From positions 32,255,723 through 32,319,722 of the forward strand of contig CAMZMU010000027.1 in assembly GCA_947311845.1 (NCBI GenBank): DNA of 64,000 bases. The letters run 5' to 3'. A program made the position numbers and the translations under genes. Shown in pieces: positions 19,152-32,900 of the stretch. Position 1 is the stretch's first letter, and each line of letters starts with the position of its first letter. This DNA comes from Poa pratensis. Lineage: Eukaryota > Streptophyta > Magnoliopsida > Poales > Poaceae. The notes under the pieces were generated by a model. The model was not told the DNA's origin. It was given only the letters and a program-made list of their open reading frames with translations, and did not search any database.

Positions 19152-22100
19152 CTAGACATCTTAGCGCGGCAATGCCGCGCCCGTTTGGTGAAATTCAAAT
19201 TTGAAAGTGTTGTTATGTAAAAGTTGTGAAGATTTTTTTTTGAAGTGCGAAGAAAGTTTACGTTTAAAAATTGTTAAGTTTTCGAAATTTAATCGAATTG
19301 GGAAGTCATTCAGATTAAATTTTTTTTTGTGTTTGTAAAATGGGTAGATTTGAAAGCCATTTAATTTTTTGGAATATTCAAATGTGTATGGCATGCACGT
19401 GTGGTAAAATTCAAATTTGAAAATGTTCACATTTGAAAATCGTGCAGGTTTGGAAATTATTGAAATGTAAAGAAAGTTTACGGTTAAAAATTGTTCATAT
19501 TTCAGAAATAGGTTGGAAGAAAAAATAACGTGTTGTGGAAAATTTAAATTTGAAAATATTTGCACTCTAAAGTTGTTCAGATTGAGTTATGTTTCAATTG
19601 GAAAGAAATTTACACTTATAAGTTGATCGTATTTGGAAAATTGTTAAAATTGATAAGATATTCGTATTTGAATTGTAGTTACGTTTATGAGGTATTTTGA
19701 AATTTTGTAATATTCAAATTTAAAATTTGATGACATGCCATAAGTAGTGAGCAGTTTTTTGTGTGTGTTAATGTTGGTATATTTGTCATATTTCTAAATA
19801 CCGTGTGTGTAAAAAAATTAAAATTTTAAGGAATGTTCACATTAAAAAATTACGTAGATTTGGAAATTGTTGAAATGTAAAGAAAGATTACGTTTCGAGA
19901 TTGTTAAGTGTTTGAGAATTTTTCAATTTGGGAAGTTATTCAGATTTGAATTTTGGTAATGTTTACAAAATGTTCAGAATTGAAGGGCATTTGCGAATCT
20001 GAAATATGCATCATTTAGTATTTTTCTAGAAAATTGTTTAAATATTGCAAAACAACATCTATAAAGTATTTTAAATTCTTTGGAGAATGTATTATTTTGT
20101 ATTATTTTTTTGATATGATTCTATTTATTTGGAAAGTAAGTTGAAAAAAGTTAGTTGAAGCATTTAGTAGTTTTTGAAATTGTCTAAAAACCATATAAGA
20201 ATGTTTCCGAAGGGTTGAAAAGGTGTTTAAATTTTGGAAGTGTTCATATTTAGAAGTTTTGCAAAGTTCGGAATTACTGAAGTTCAAAAAAAGTTTGTGT
20301 TGAAAAGTTGTTCAAATTTTAAAAGTGGTTAAATTTGGAAACTATTTATATGTGAATTATTTTTTAGGTTTTTTTGAATGGGCAGATTTGAAAGGCATTA
20401 AAAACTTTAAAGTATTTAAATTTGAAATTTGATCGTATGACATAAGTAGTTGACGTTTATTTTTGTGTTAATGTTGATATATTTCTTTTTTTGTTTTGTT
20501 TTGTTTTGACGGCTGGAAATTAGGGGAAAATAGCTAAAATAATGTTGTATTACATGTTAAGGACGTCAGGAAATCGATTTTCTATTTACTGTGTGACAGT
20601 TTTACCGTAGGGAAATGCAGTTGCAAAAATATGGCGGGAATGGTAAGGTTTCCTACGAAATTAAAATGTTTCATCATCCATGTTTTATATGATGAGAATT
20701 CAAATTTAAAATTGTCGTTATGTAAAAGTTGTGAAGATTTAAAATTGTTTCTAAAATCAAAGAAAGTTTACGGTTAAAAATTGTTAAGATTTTAGAATTT
20801 AATCAAATTGGGAAGTTATTCAGATTTGAATTCGTTTTACATTTGTAAAGTAGGTAGATTTAGAAGGCATTAATTTTTTTGAATTATTCAAATGTATATG
20901 TCATGGACACGTGGTAAAATTTAAATTTAAAAATGTTCACATTTGTAAAATGTGCAAGATTGAAAATTGGTGTAGTGCAAATAAAGTTTACTGTTAAAAA
21001 TTGTTTTTTTTCTTCAAAATTTCATATTTTTTTGTGGTAATTGTGGTTTTTCCCCGAGGAATACACCGCACTCGTGTGGTAAATTTCAATTTTGAAAATG
21101 TATGGATTCTAAAATGTTTTGAAGTTTTAAAATATTCATATTTTGAATTTTGATCTTATTCCATAAGTTGGTAGCAATGCTATTGTTAAATATCATCAGT
21201 TAGAAGTTAACGTCAAAGAGGTCAGGTAATTAACATTGAATTTATAATAAAGAAATAACGGTGGAGAAATACAGATAAAAAATAAGGAAAAAGGCGCTAA
21301 AAATATATATTACTGTCATGCATGTCGAGGATGTCGGGAAATCAACACGAAATTTAAGGTATAGAAATATAGTTGGAAAATGTGGCGGGAATTGGGAAAG
21401 AAATACTGACATAGGCGTGGTCTAACCACCGTCATAAAGGCTAGTAGACGCAGCGTAGAATTGCCGGTCAGTAGTTGAAAAAAAGAGTTCGATGTCATGC
21501 CGTGTCCCTAGCGATAAATTTAGGTAGATTAACATTTAATTTGAAGAAGAAAAAAATAGATTAACATGCATGAGACAATTTGGAAACTTAGTTAAATTGC
21601 AGCTGTGAACATCATGTTTAAATTTTATAAGAAATGTTCGCATTTTAAGTAAGTACGATTTTGTCTAAAATTTTAAAACTCTCCCTAACTGTCTTTGTGG
21701 TAAAAAAATACGAAACTGAAACCAAAAATGTGGGGAGCTTCATATTTTTATTTATGCTATTTTAAGAGGGTAGATTTGGAAGTGGTGAAATGCTCAAATT
21801 AGAAATTTGTGTTAAAATGTTCCAAATATGGTTGTAATTAAATGCTGAAAATGTTTTTTACTTAAAAATTGTCCAAGTTTGAAAATTATTGGAATGCAAA
21901 TTTTGGAATTGTTTGCATTGAAAATTTTGTGTAAGTTTGGAAAGTGTTGGAATTCAAAAGAAGTTTCTCTTGTAGGAATGTTCATATTTCAAAAATTACT
22001 AAAGTTGGGAAGTTATTAGGTTTTGAATTATCTTACCGTTTGTAAAATGACCAGTTTTGAAAGTTTTTCAAAATATTGGAGTGTTCAAATTTGAAATTTG

Positions 22101-23811
22101 AATTTAAATCTTCAAGTATATTGCTGTTTTAGTTCAGAAATGTGCACATTCTAAAATTGTTTAAATTTGTAAATTGTTGTAATTAAAAAAGTTTATGTTT
22201 TAAAAATGTTCAGGCAATTGTTGGATCTGAGTTTATGTTTTTTAAAAAGTTCAGAAAAAGTTTATGTTTTTAAAAAAATTCGGGGAAAAGTATCTATGAG
22301 CGCGGCAAATGACGCGCCTGTGTGTTTAAATTCAAATTTGAAGATGTCGCATTCTAAAATTGTTTAAGTTTGGAAATTATTGAAATTCAAAAAATTTGAC
22401 GTTTTTAAATGATCGGATTTTAGAGGTTGTTTAACTTTTGGAAATTTTTGTAATCTGGAAAAAAATTAAGTTTTAGGGACGTTTAGATTTTAAAAATTGG
22501 TTAAGTTGGAAATGTATCAAAGTTTGAATTATGTTAACAGTTGTAAGATGTTTAGGTTTTAAAGAATTTTAAAATTGTGAAGTAATGAAATTTGGATTTT
22601 GAATTAGAATGTTTCAGTATGGTTGTAAATTTTTTTAAAGCGATTACTTCAGTAAATGTTAAAATTTGTAAGTTTACTGGAGTTTTTGAAAAGTTTGTGT
22701 TTAAAAAATGTTTGTATTTTAAAATTGGGCAAATTGGAAAAGTTTAACGATTTGAATTGTTTACACAGTTGTAGACTCATTGTAAAATGATTAGATTCGA
22801 AAGAATGCTTAAATTTTAGAAGACTCAAAATTTGAAATTTGGATCTAAATGCTCTAATATGTTTGCGATTTTTGTTACAAATTTTTCCAAATTTTGGCAA
22901 TGCAAAATAGTCAAGCATTTTTTGTTTTCCCTATCATAAATCATAAATAGTTCCTTTTTTTCTTGTCATTTTGGTATATATATATTTTTATATTTTTATG
23001 ATGGTTATGTGTAAAACTGTTTGTAATTTATGTTTCTGGTTTAAAAAAATGAAATCTGACGTGCTGGGCCCACCGTGACGTTGGTGTGGCGTCAGCAGAA
23101 GGAGGGATTTGCACGGCGAGGACGGTGAAGTCTACGGCGGCGGCGCAGCACCGCGTTTTGGGACGCACGCGTGGGCGTCGCGGACGCGCGCAGAGCCAGG
23201 GTGGTCGTAGGCGGCGGCGCCGCTGCGTCTGAGTCGCCGGAGCGGCGTCGGCGGCCACTGAACGCGGCAGACACGGCAATCCAGATCGGCGGCGATTCCG
23301 GCGCGAGCCGTGCGAGCCAGCTGCCAATATTCGGGGAGGAAGGAGAGGGCGTGGCGGCGGAGCTCTCCGTGCACTCGGATTCGTGCGGGGAGGAGCGTGG
23401 CGGGCGCGCGCCGCGTCGGCGGCGCCGGCTAGCTCGCGGTCGCGCGGGGAGAGGGGAAGAGAGGAAGATGAGATGTGATGATGTTTTTACACGTAGGTCC
23501 CTGCCGTCTATGCAATTTGCGTATCAGTCCTTTTTAGGGGGTTTCTGCAATTTTTTCGCGTAAAAAACTGTGCGCGGGGGGGGGGGGGGGTGACCGGCTG
23601 GAACCAGCTTCACCGATGGTGACCGGGACGCGTGTCGTCGTTTGGTTGGAAGATAATCGAAGTAACTGTAGCCAGTAACAGTTGCGCGCGGAGGAGGCGA
23701 TGTGGAGCTCTCACAGCCGTTGGATTCTGCGATCGGAGGGTCAGGAAAAGGTGGCGACGTGGAGGCTTTGTTCCTGGGGCGATTCTTACCACGCTTTATA
23801 TATAGTATCTA
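19152..23811 (-). mobile_element. Non-autonomous Helitron (4.66 kb)
   Basis: On the minus strand the 3' end is a GC-rich hairpin (GCGCGGCATTGCCGCGC), eight bases, then CTAG followed by host T. The 5' end at 23811 begins TAGATACTATATATAAAG, not the canonical TC. Insertion between host A (19151) and T (23812) is supported by empty sites in paralogous repeats at about 32700 and 38340, where the flanks run through as GTATAC. The body is strongly AT-rich with recurring TTCAAATTTGAAA-like words. A decayed second hairpin at 22291-22312 (GAGCGCGGCAAATGACGCGC) suggests a nested or duplicated end. No Rep/helicase frame is visible. A GC-rich block lies at 23045-23650. Confidence 0.8.
23045..23650. other. 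GC-rich block inside the Helitron, possible captured gene fragment
   Basis: Its composition contrasts sharply with the AT-rich Helitron. It holds a 130-codon open frame (+, 23171-23563), rich in Arg/Ala/Gly, with no recognised domain, and a run of 15 G at 23576-23590. Capture of host DNA next to the 5' end is common in grass Helitrons; here it is only an inference from composition and place. Confidence 0.4.
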
Positions 23812-24205
23812 TACATAAAGTGGAGCTTCACTATGATACGAAAAATATCTATAAAATTTTGCTCGATAATACGTTGCGGTTTAGGCTACACAAAATCACA
23901 AAATTATGACTCGGAAAAAGGTAAAACTACTCAGTTTACTTACTACATTTGTCTTTTTTTATGTACATCGCGTACGAAAAAATATTTCACTACAAATTTA
24001 ATTTTACCTAGTACACATGTATATGTGCTAGTACTTATCACTAGTTAACATTAGCACTAATCATCATGATCACTCAACAGTAAACGCTGATTAAATCTTG
24101 AAAATAAAGAAGAATCATATTTGTAACCAAAACTACATCGCTTGTATTTTTTTAATTTGAAATTACAAAAGATAGGTTAAGGTAGTTCAATGTTGCAAAG
24201 CAGCT

Positions 24206-27200
24206 ATATGCTTATTGCTTTGAGTCTTTGACTTTAACATGATCTTATTACGTAATTTTTCTTGGATGTTTTGAAGCACTGGAGCAGCTTATGGGCCTGA
24301 TGTCTAATGCACAAAGGATTTCGCTCACTCGGGCTGCCAGTATGTGCTGAAAACTGGATCATTCCATTAGAACTTTCAGTATGTTACACACTTATTTTTT
24401 TGGGCTGGGTCCGCCCTGTGTTCCATGGTTGAATTGGTTTTTTAGTGCCATGGTTGAATTGCTGCACGAGAACATTGCAGCGTTTCTGTCACCTGGACAT
24501 CAAATGTGCTTGTTGCTCCAGCTCAACTTGGTGAACGAACGTTAAAGAAAGGATGCGAATTTGGGTTGGATGTTGTCATCCAAGCAACGGAAATTCAGAG
24601 AACCAGATCGCAAGTGGCCATCCAAGTGGGCTCACTATAGACTACTGGCACATGCAAATTGCATTACTTTGAAAGGGTGGACGAACTATGGTGCCAATCT
24701 GGCGGTCGGTACAAGATAACCTAAATTCTACGAATCATAGACGACCACATGAGCGCGCTGCGAGCGGTGCGTTCTACGACCTTCCTATCGCGTTTTTAAC
24801 TAACAAGGACGGTGATTTAGCCGGTGCATATCTGCATTAGTTAGCCTCACCGATACACGAACGTCCCTGAAGATAAGATTCTGATCGTCCTCATGTGTGG
24901 CTTTTGGGGCGCGAAAGCATAGAACGCAGGACGGCAGAAGGGATTTGGGCATTTGACAGGGTTGTGTTCCTGTCGGATGCGTTCTCTCTGTGCAGTTTAT
25001 GTACACTTCAACTCCCTATAGATGTCGTCATTTTGAAGAAACCCATTGTGGATGTGATTGTGAGGCCTCAACTGGACATGTCCGGTGCAAGTTTCCCCAT
25101 GTCTTACTATCATGCCTTGTGCTGAAACCAATGGACTGTATGGAAGTGGGCAGTGTCAAACAGTCGGATGCGTTCTCTCTGTGCAGTTTCTGTTCACTTC
25201 AACGCCCTAGATGCCATCGTTTTAAGAGAAAAACTTGCTCTAGGGATGTGATGTAACTGAGGGATCAACTGGACATGTCCCTCGCATGCAAACCTTTATC
25301 TTGCGCACAATACAACGAACTGTATGAAAGTGTGTAGTTTCAGCTTTCATTTCCGGAGAATTTATAATGGCTGTCCTGTTAGTGTGTGAAGCGTACGCAC
25401 CACTTTGTTTCTGTGCCAAACAAGAGCAGATAACGGGCGGCTTATTATCAGCCCCTAGATCATCTATCCAGTCACACGGCCGGGTGCGCGTCAGAAACAA
25501 AAACTCGCCACTCTAGCCGCGATCTCTCACTCGCTCAATCTCCTTAATTAGTTCAGTTCCACCACCCCCACTAGCAACAGCTGGAGCAGCACTAGCTAGC
25601 TGATCTGTGGAGATCGATACTGTGCGTGTGCGCTCATCGTCGATCGCTCCATGTCAGTCTCGATACGCGCAGAAAAACACCATGCTATTTTGTTCAGTTC
25701 CGACTTTCCGTGGCGCCAATTGGGAACTCGGTTCGTGCGAGCATTGGCGCGAGATCGCGCTCGTTCGGGCTTTCTTCTAGAGAATCGATCGACGGAAGGC
25801 GAGACCTAAAAATATGCATTGTTGCCGCCAGATTGCTAGCGCGGCCAGCACCATATTTTTGTGCTGCCAAATCTTGCTTTATAAGTACTTTCAAAAGGTC
25901 TAGAGATAGATATTCAGTTGGCCAGATCGTGGAGCCAGAAATGGGAGATACGGCCGGGGACTCAAGCTAGCGATCAAGACTCGTGAGTCGAGCTAGATAT
26001 GAGTACCAGAGTGGCAAAACATTCTTGGTGTGCAGGCAGGCAGGCAGCCACCACCATACATATACATACATGCATCCCTGTTGAGCCTTTCGGCGTGGCA
26101 TGCACGGATATGGTCGATCGATATGGTTCCTGCAAGCGATCGGTTAGGTCGATCCCTATCGGGAACTGCATGCATGTGCTTGTGGCTCCCGAAATTGGCA
26201 GAGATAAGGCCTCCCTCCACTAAAAAGCAAATCACCGCACGCAGCAGCTGAACATCGACGCTGGCATCGTATCGCGCTCGATCTATCCAATCCGTCTCAT
26301 CTCTTGAGAACGGACGATCGCATCGATCTGCCATCGGATTATGCTCCTGCATATCCTGTCTTTCGAGAAAAGATCTTTGGAGATTTGGCCGCTCACGAGC
26401 AAATGCTCCTCAAGTGGCCCGGTCGAGGTGTGCCAACACAACAGCAATGCATGCACTTTGCGTATCGATCAAAGCATGCATGCACGAGCATGCAGAGGAG
26501 GAAGGCTAGATCGAGGAAGCTCTTGACGGGACGGCCTTATCGCATCAATCGGCGATGGAGCCCAGTGTTTGATGCGGATCGCGAGCGAACGAGGTTGATG
26601 CCAGGGAATTTATGCTGTGCCGGTTTGGGTGCACTGGCCGATCCACCGCCGATTATCTACGTCTCCCGGCGATCGACGTCGTCGCCGGCCGGCAGCTAGC
26701 TACCGTCGCATGACGAGAACGGTTGGATCGTGTAGCGGTCAGCGCCATCGAGCTGAGGCAGACACAGCTCCCAAGTTACGACATTAGTTAACGTCGTGAT
26801 TTTGGTGTCTGCCACGCAAAGGGTAGGCAAATCTAAAGTTGCAAGTGACGCCTGTCTTCCTGTCTTCGGGAGCGTTGACCACGGGTCAACGAGCAGCATG
26901 GAGTCTTTGACTGTTTTTTTCTTTTCTGGAGGGAGTATCTTTGACTAGGGATACGGTTGCAGACTTGCGACGGCCGGGTCGATCGATTGGGACGGCGAGT
27001 CATCGATCTGGCTAGAGCACGTTGTTTGCATTTTTTGAAACGGAGCACGTTGTTTGCATGACTGATATATAGGATTAATAATAAAATTATCTAGGATCCA
27101 AATATTATTAGCTGGCCATCCAAGAAAACGCAATACTGCCCCGCGCGCAAGGCAGCTTTGGACACGCTGATCGAGCAACCAAATCTGAATTTGCTAGGCC

Positions 27201-27951
27201 GCTAACTGTTTGCGTCGAGGGACGCATCACTCATGACTGCCGGAGAACATGTATTCTTTGTAATCATAATCCTCCAAATCTTAAAAGGCAGTCAAAGTTT
27301 GGCCATTGATCTGTCGCGTTTCTTTTGTGTAGAGAGGCAAGCACAGCTACACGCGGCCGGGGAATATCTTGTGAAGTGTGGTCAAACTTAATATATATGC
27401 TAGTCACGCAATTATCACTTATTATCAGTACACTTTCCCTTAACTTTTTTGCAAGAATTGCCAGTACACAGCTCAGATGGCAAAAGGCAGTCCTCAGCTA
27501 ATCAGCGCGACTCCATTAGTTCGTGTGTGAGCACATCTTTATACGGTCGATCAGATTCAGGAGCAAGGTCTCTAGAAAGAGGGATTCAGGAGCAAAGCAG
27601 ACGACGAATCGGTTGTTCACGCGTGCAAGTGGAGTGTTAAAGCTCGAGCTTTGTTCGTGCACGTGGTTAATTCTTCATTGGAGAAAGATGTTCTACGGCA
27701 GAGATGTGTCTCCGTTTGCTCGCCGGTTGTTGCCTTGATTCTGTAGAGCTGGAATCACATGAGCTGGCCATCAGTTCCAGCCTTCCAGGTATATATATGC
27801 ATGCAGCGAGTACTCATGTCGATTAGCGCAAGTACAAGATTCACTTGTTCAGATTACGCAATCATTTCGTAATCCCAACTGCAAACCTCCGAGTGCAACT
27901 ATTCTAATCCAGCAAGATATGGATACGATTTGTCGCTCCTTTTAGAAAATA
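24206..27951. other. Intergenic, mostly unrecognised
   Basis: No supported gene. About 24975-25145 and 25160-25330 form a degenerate direct repeat (GTCGGATGCGTTCTCTCTGTGCAG core). Open frames up to 131 codons near 25626-26700 overlap on both strands and show no domain. CATGCATG and GATCGATC words are frequent. Confidence 0.45.
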
Positions 27952-29891
27952 CTAGTGGAATTTGGCGCGGCGACACGCCGCACCCATTGTAATTCAAAAT
28001 GTTGAAATCCGTCGGATTTTTTCGTCTAGAGTATGTCCAAATACTTAGTGAATTAAAATGTTCAAATATGATTGTATTTTGACATAAATTTAATTTAAGT
28101 CCATGGTTAGAGAATGCATGATATGATCATTTATTAATTTTAACTCCATAGTTAGATAAAGTTCATTTAGATTGTATCCAAATATTCACCAAATTGGAAT
28201 GTTTAAATATGTTTGCATTATGTCATAAGTAATTAGCATATATTTTTGTGAGCATATTGATATATTTTAGAGTATCTTCAATTTTTTAAGGAAATTGAAA
28301 TGTTCAAATATGTTTCTATTTTTTAGTAATATTTAATTTAAGTCCATAATGAGTGGAAATGTATATTTGTTGAATTGAATTCCATATTTAGAGAAAGTTC
28401 ATCTAGATTACATACAAATATTTACCAAATTGGAATGTTCAATTCAAGTCCACAATTAGAGGAAGTGCATTTGTTTTTTTTGTCTAAATATTCGCCAACT
28501 TAAAATATTTAAACATCTAATAAATTAGATTCCATATAATTAGAGGAAATATAGTTATTTTTTGTCCAAATGTTCACCAATTCAAAATATTTAAACAAAT
28601 GTTCAAATATGTTTGCATTATGCCATAAGTAGTTAGCATATATTTTTGTGAGCATGTTGATATATTTTAGAGTATCTCTAATTTTTTTAAGCAAATTGAA
28701 ATGTTCAAATATGTTTCTATTTTTTCAGTAATATTTAATTTAAGTCCATAATGAGTGGAAACGCACATTTATTGAACTGAATTCCATATTTAGAGAAAGT
28801 TCATCTAGATTACATCCAAATATTTGCCAAATTAAAATGTTCAATTTAAGTCCATAATTTGAGGAAGTGCATTATGTGAGCATTTAATAAATTTAACTCC
28901 ACATAATTGGAGGAAGTGCATTTGTTTTTTGTCCACATATTCACCAATTCAAAGTATCTAAACATGTCTATTTTTTTGCCATAAATAGTTAGCATTTATT
29001 TTTCCGAGCATTTTGATGTATTTCCATATAATTTTTGGGAGAGCAAATTTTTTTTAAAAAAAAAACCTAAAAAAAATTCGCAAAAAAAATGGAAAAAAAG
29101 AACCACTATTTAATTTAAGTCCATAATGAGTAGAAACGCATATTTAGAGAAAGTTCATCTAGATTACATACAAATATTTACCAAATTGGAATGTTCAATT
29201 TAAGTCCACAATTAGAGGAATTGCATTTGTTTTTTGTCTAAATATTCACCAATTCAAAATATCTGAACAAATGTTCAAATATGTTTGCATTATGCTATAA
29301 GTAGTTAGCATATATTTTTGTGAGCATGTTGATATATTTTAGAGTATCTCCAATTTCTTTAAGCAAATTGAAATGTTCAAATATGTTTCTATTTTTTTTC
29401 AGTAATATTTAATTTAAGTCCATAATGAGTGGAAACGCATATTTATTGAACTGAATTCCATATTTACAGAAAGCTCATCTAGATTACATCCGAATATTTG
29501 CCAAATTAAAATGTTCAATTTAAGTCCATAATTAGAGGAAGTGCATTATGTGAGCATTTAATAAATTTAACTCCACATAATTGGAGGAAGTGAATTTGTT
29601 TTTTTTGTCCAAATATTCACCAATTCAAAGTATCTAAACTTGTTTTTTTTAATAAATAGTTAACATTTATTTTTCTGAGCATCTTGATGTATTTCCATAT
29701 AATTTTTGGGAGAACAAAAAAATTAAAAAAATCCTAAAAAAAAAATTCGCGAAAAAAAGAAACAAAAAAAAAAGAAACACTGGTCATAGAATACTATTCA
29801 TATAGAACAGTGTACTTACTGTTTCATGAATAGTACCCGGAGGGCTCACAGCTCGCGAAAGCTGCCTCTCTTAATGTAGTTAGTAATGAGA
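27952..29891 (-). mobile_element. Second Helitron-like element (about 1.9 kb)
   Basis: The minus-strand 3' end has a GCGGCGTGTCGCCGC hairpin, then GCCAAATTCCA, then CTAG (27955-27952) with host T after it. The probable 5' end at 29891 reads TCTCATTACTAACTACATTA, similar to plant Helitron starts. It is preceded by T rather than the expected A, so this border is tentative. The interior is AT-rich with an internal duplication: 28555-28990 resembles 29230-29700. No coding capacity. Confidence 0.5.
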
Positions 29892-29984
29892 ACTTATCAG
29901 TCTAAAAAAAACAGAGTTTATTACATTGTTGCGATCTTATATCGGGATACATAATAAGCATGAAAATTTGCAAGTGTTAAAAAA

Positions 29985-32900
29985 TTTCCTTTCAAAAAAA
30001 AAGTCGTGTGGCATTATACGACAGTGGCGGCAGTGCTCTTTTCGAGAGCCCCAAAAGAATGGCGGCAGTATACCTACGAAACAAATTTAAACAACGAATC
30101 AAGTCGTTTTCTAGAATCTAGACCATATTTCGTTCATTCTTTTGTGCCGGCCGGCAAGGTGTTGAGCAAACCCCTAGAACCGTAACAACGGTACAGTCAT
30201 GCAACACCCAGCTAGCTGCACTGCACGAGCTTTTGAGTTAGGTCGCGCAAGGGACTGGCCAAACAAATCGAGCATTCATGGCATATCCCGTCGGAGATCT
30301 CTCCGAAAACGATTGAAGTGTGTACCGTCACAAAGTAGACAGGATTCCCATCAAGACTTATTACTCCGTAGAAAAAAAGGGATTAGTGTTTGTCTTGTCG
30401 TTGTAGCTGCATCTCGATCCATATCTCGCCGTAACTATCAGCATGCAAATGGTCATTATTTATTCCATGCTTCTCTCAGCTTTTCAGCAAACAGTGACGA
30501 GCTTGTACATGTGTCTGGTCGTCTGGATTCAGGCGATGGAACTGTGCGTGCATGTTTAATGCCCGATATCGACGTGCAACCCTCTCTGTCGTCCGAGCAT
30601 CCATCAGGGGAACTGTGTGATTAAATTTGTAATCAGTGTTTACTGTTGAGTGTTCCTGATGATTAGTACATATAGATGTCTACTCTATGTATGATTAAAT
30701 TTGTAGTGAAATATTTTTTTATACGTGATGTACACAAAAAAAGACAAACGTAGCAAGTAAACTGAGTTATTTCTTACCTTTCTATGAGTCATAATTTTAT
30801 GATTTTGTGTAGCCTAAAATGCAACGTATTATCGCGCAAAATTGTATGGACATATAGATAACATATCCACGTAAATTGTTTTTGTAATTTTTTGAAAGAT
30901 CGAAACAACATTTTTGATTTACAAAAAACTCAGGGTCACCGGAGTTCAGCAGCCAAAAAATCCTCTCTTATGTCTATCGATATTTTTCATATCATAGTGG
31001 AGCTCCACTTTTTGTATACTGGTTATAATAACATATGGTTTAATTTATGCGTGCAGTCCTCTAGATATGAAAAATGAGATTCAAATTTTGAATTTCTGAC
31101 AGGAAATTTGTCATTTTTGTACAGGGCGCGTACGATGTCATTTCGGCGCGAAAAAAATACAGTGGTGCGTACCATGGTCATGTACGTGCATGATTTTTTT
31201 CAGATTTTTTTGATGAGTTTTCAAATTTTGAAATGTTTTTGCTCATAACGGGAGTATATGAGCCCGAGCTCCAAAATGAATATCCGATGCAAATGGTCAT
31301 TATTTATTCCATGCTTCTCTCAGCTTTTCAGCAAACAGTGCCGAGCTTGTACATGTGTCTGGTCGTCTGGATTCAGGCGATGGAACTGTGCGTGCATGTT
31401 TAATGCCCGATATCGACGTGCAACCCTCTCTGTCGTCCGAGCATCCATCAGGGGAACTGTGTGATTAAATTTGTAATCAGTGTTTACTGTTGAGTGTTCC
31501 TGATGATTAGTACATATAGATGTCTACTCTATGTATGATTAAATTTGTAGTGAAATATTTTTTTATACGTGATGTACACAAAAAAGACAAACGTAGCAAG
31601 TAAACTGAGTTATTTCTTACCTTTCTATGAGTCATAATTTTATGATTTTGTGTAGCCTAAAATGCAACGTATTATCGCGCAAAATTGTATGGACATATAG
31701 ATAACATATCCACGTAAATTGTTTTTGTAATTTTTTGAAAGATCGAAATAACATTTTTGATTTACAAAAAACTCAGGGTCACCGGAGTTCAGCAGCCAAA
31801 AAATCCTCTCTTATGTCTATCGATATTTTTCATATCATAGTGGAGCTCCACTTTTTGTATACTGGTTATAATAACATATGGTTTAATTTATGCGTGCAGT
31901 CCTCCAGATATGAAAAATGAGATTCAAATTTTGAATTTCTGACAGGAAATTTGTCATTTTTGTACAGGGCGCGTACGATGTCATTTCGGCGCGAAAAAAA
32001 ATACGGTGGTGCGTACCATGGTCATGTACGTGCATGATTTTTTTCAGATTTTTTTGATGAGTTTTCAAATTTTGAAATGTTTTTGCTCATAACGGGAGCA
32101 TATGAGCCCGAGCTCCAAAATGAATATCCGATGCAAATGGTCATTATTTATTCCATGCTTCTCTCAGCTTTTCAGCAAACAGTGCCGAGCTTGTACATGT
32201 GTCTGGTCGTCTGGATTCAGGCGATGGAACTGTGCGTGCATGTTTAATGCCCGATATCGACGTGCAACCCTCTCTGTCGTCCGAGCATCCATCAGGGGAA
32301 CTGTGTGATTAAATTTGTAATCAGTGTTTACTGTTGAGTGTTCCTGATGATTAGTACATATAGATGTCTACTCTATGTATGATTAAATTTGTAGTGAAAT
32401 ATTTTTTTATACGTGATGTACACAAAAAAGACAAACGTAGCAAGTAAACTGAGTTATTTCTTACCTTTCTATGAGTCATAATTTTATGATTTTGTGTAGC
32501 CTAAAATGCAACGTATTATCGCGCAAAATTGTATGGACATATAGATAACATATCCACGTAAATTGTTTTTGTAATTTTTTGAAAGATCGAAATAACATTT
32601 TTGATTTACAAAAAAATCAGGGTCAACGGAGTTCAGCAGCCAAAAAATCCTCTCTTATGTCTATCGATATTTTCATATCATAGTGGAGCTCCACTTTTTG
32701 TATACTGGTTATAATAACATATGGTTTAATTTATGCGTGCAGTCCTCTAGATATTTGAACGCGTAGTACGTGTACCAATATATCCGCGGATCCGTGTATA
32801 TCCGAACATAATATACGCGTGCGTATACACGTACTCATGAATGAAATCCGGATATGAAGCTGTAGCCGACAACATACACGATCGAAGAGGAAAATGACGT

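Larger units (their letters stand above)
18581..24205 (-). repeat. Long repeat segment, copy 1 (minus), split by Helitron
   Basis: Parts 18581-19151 and 23812-24205, read on the minus strand, match 37735-38690 and 32330-33400. Shared marks include GGATCCGTGTATATG/CGAACATAATATACGC, GTGGAGCTTCACTATGATA, TGTTTACTGTTGAGTG, and a GACCTCGTCGGAACGCCG end. No coding function was recognised. The Helitron occupies 19152-23811. Confidence 0.75.

Noticed and set aside
23171..23563. 130-codon frame in the GC-rich Helitron block as a real gene
   Set aside because: Overlapping frames occur on both strands, the composition is Arg/Ala/Gly-rich, and no motif or promoter is recognisable; kept only as possible captured DNA.
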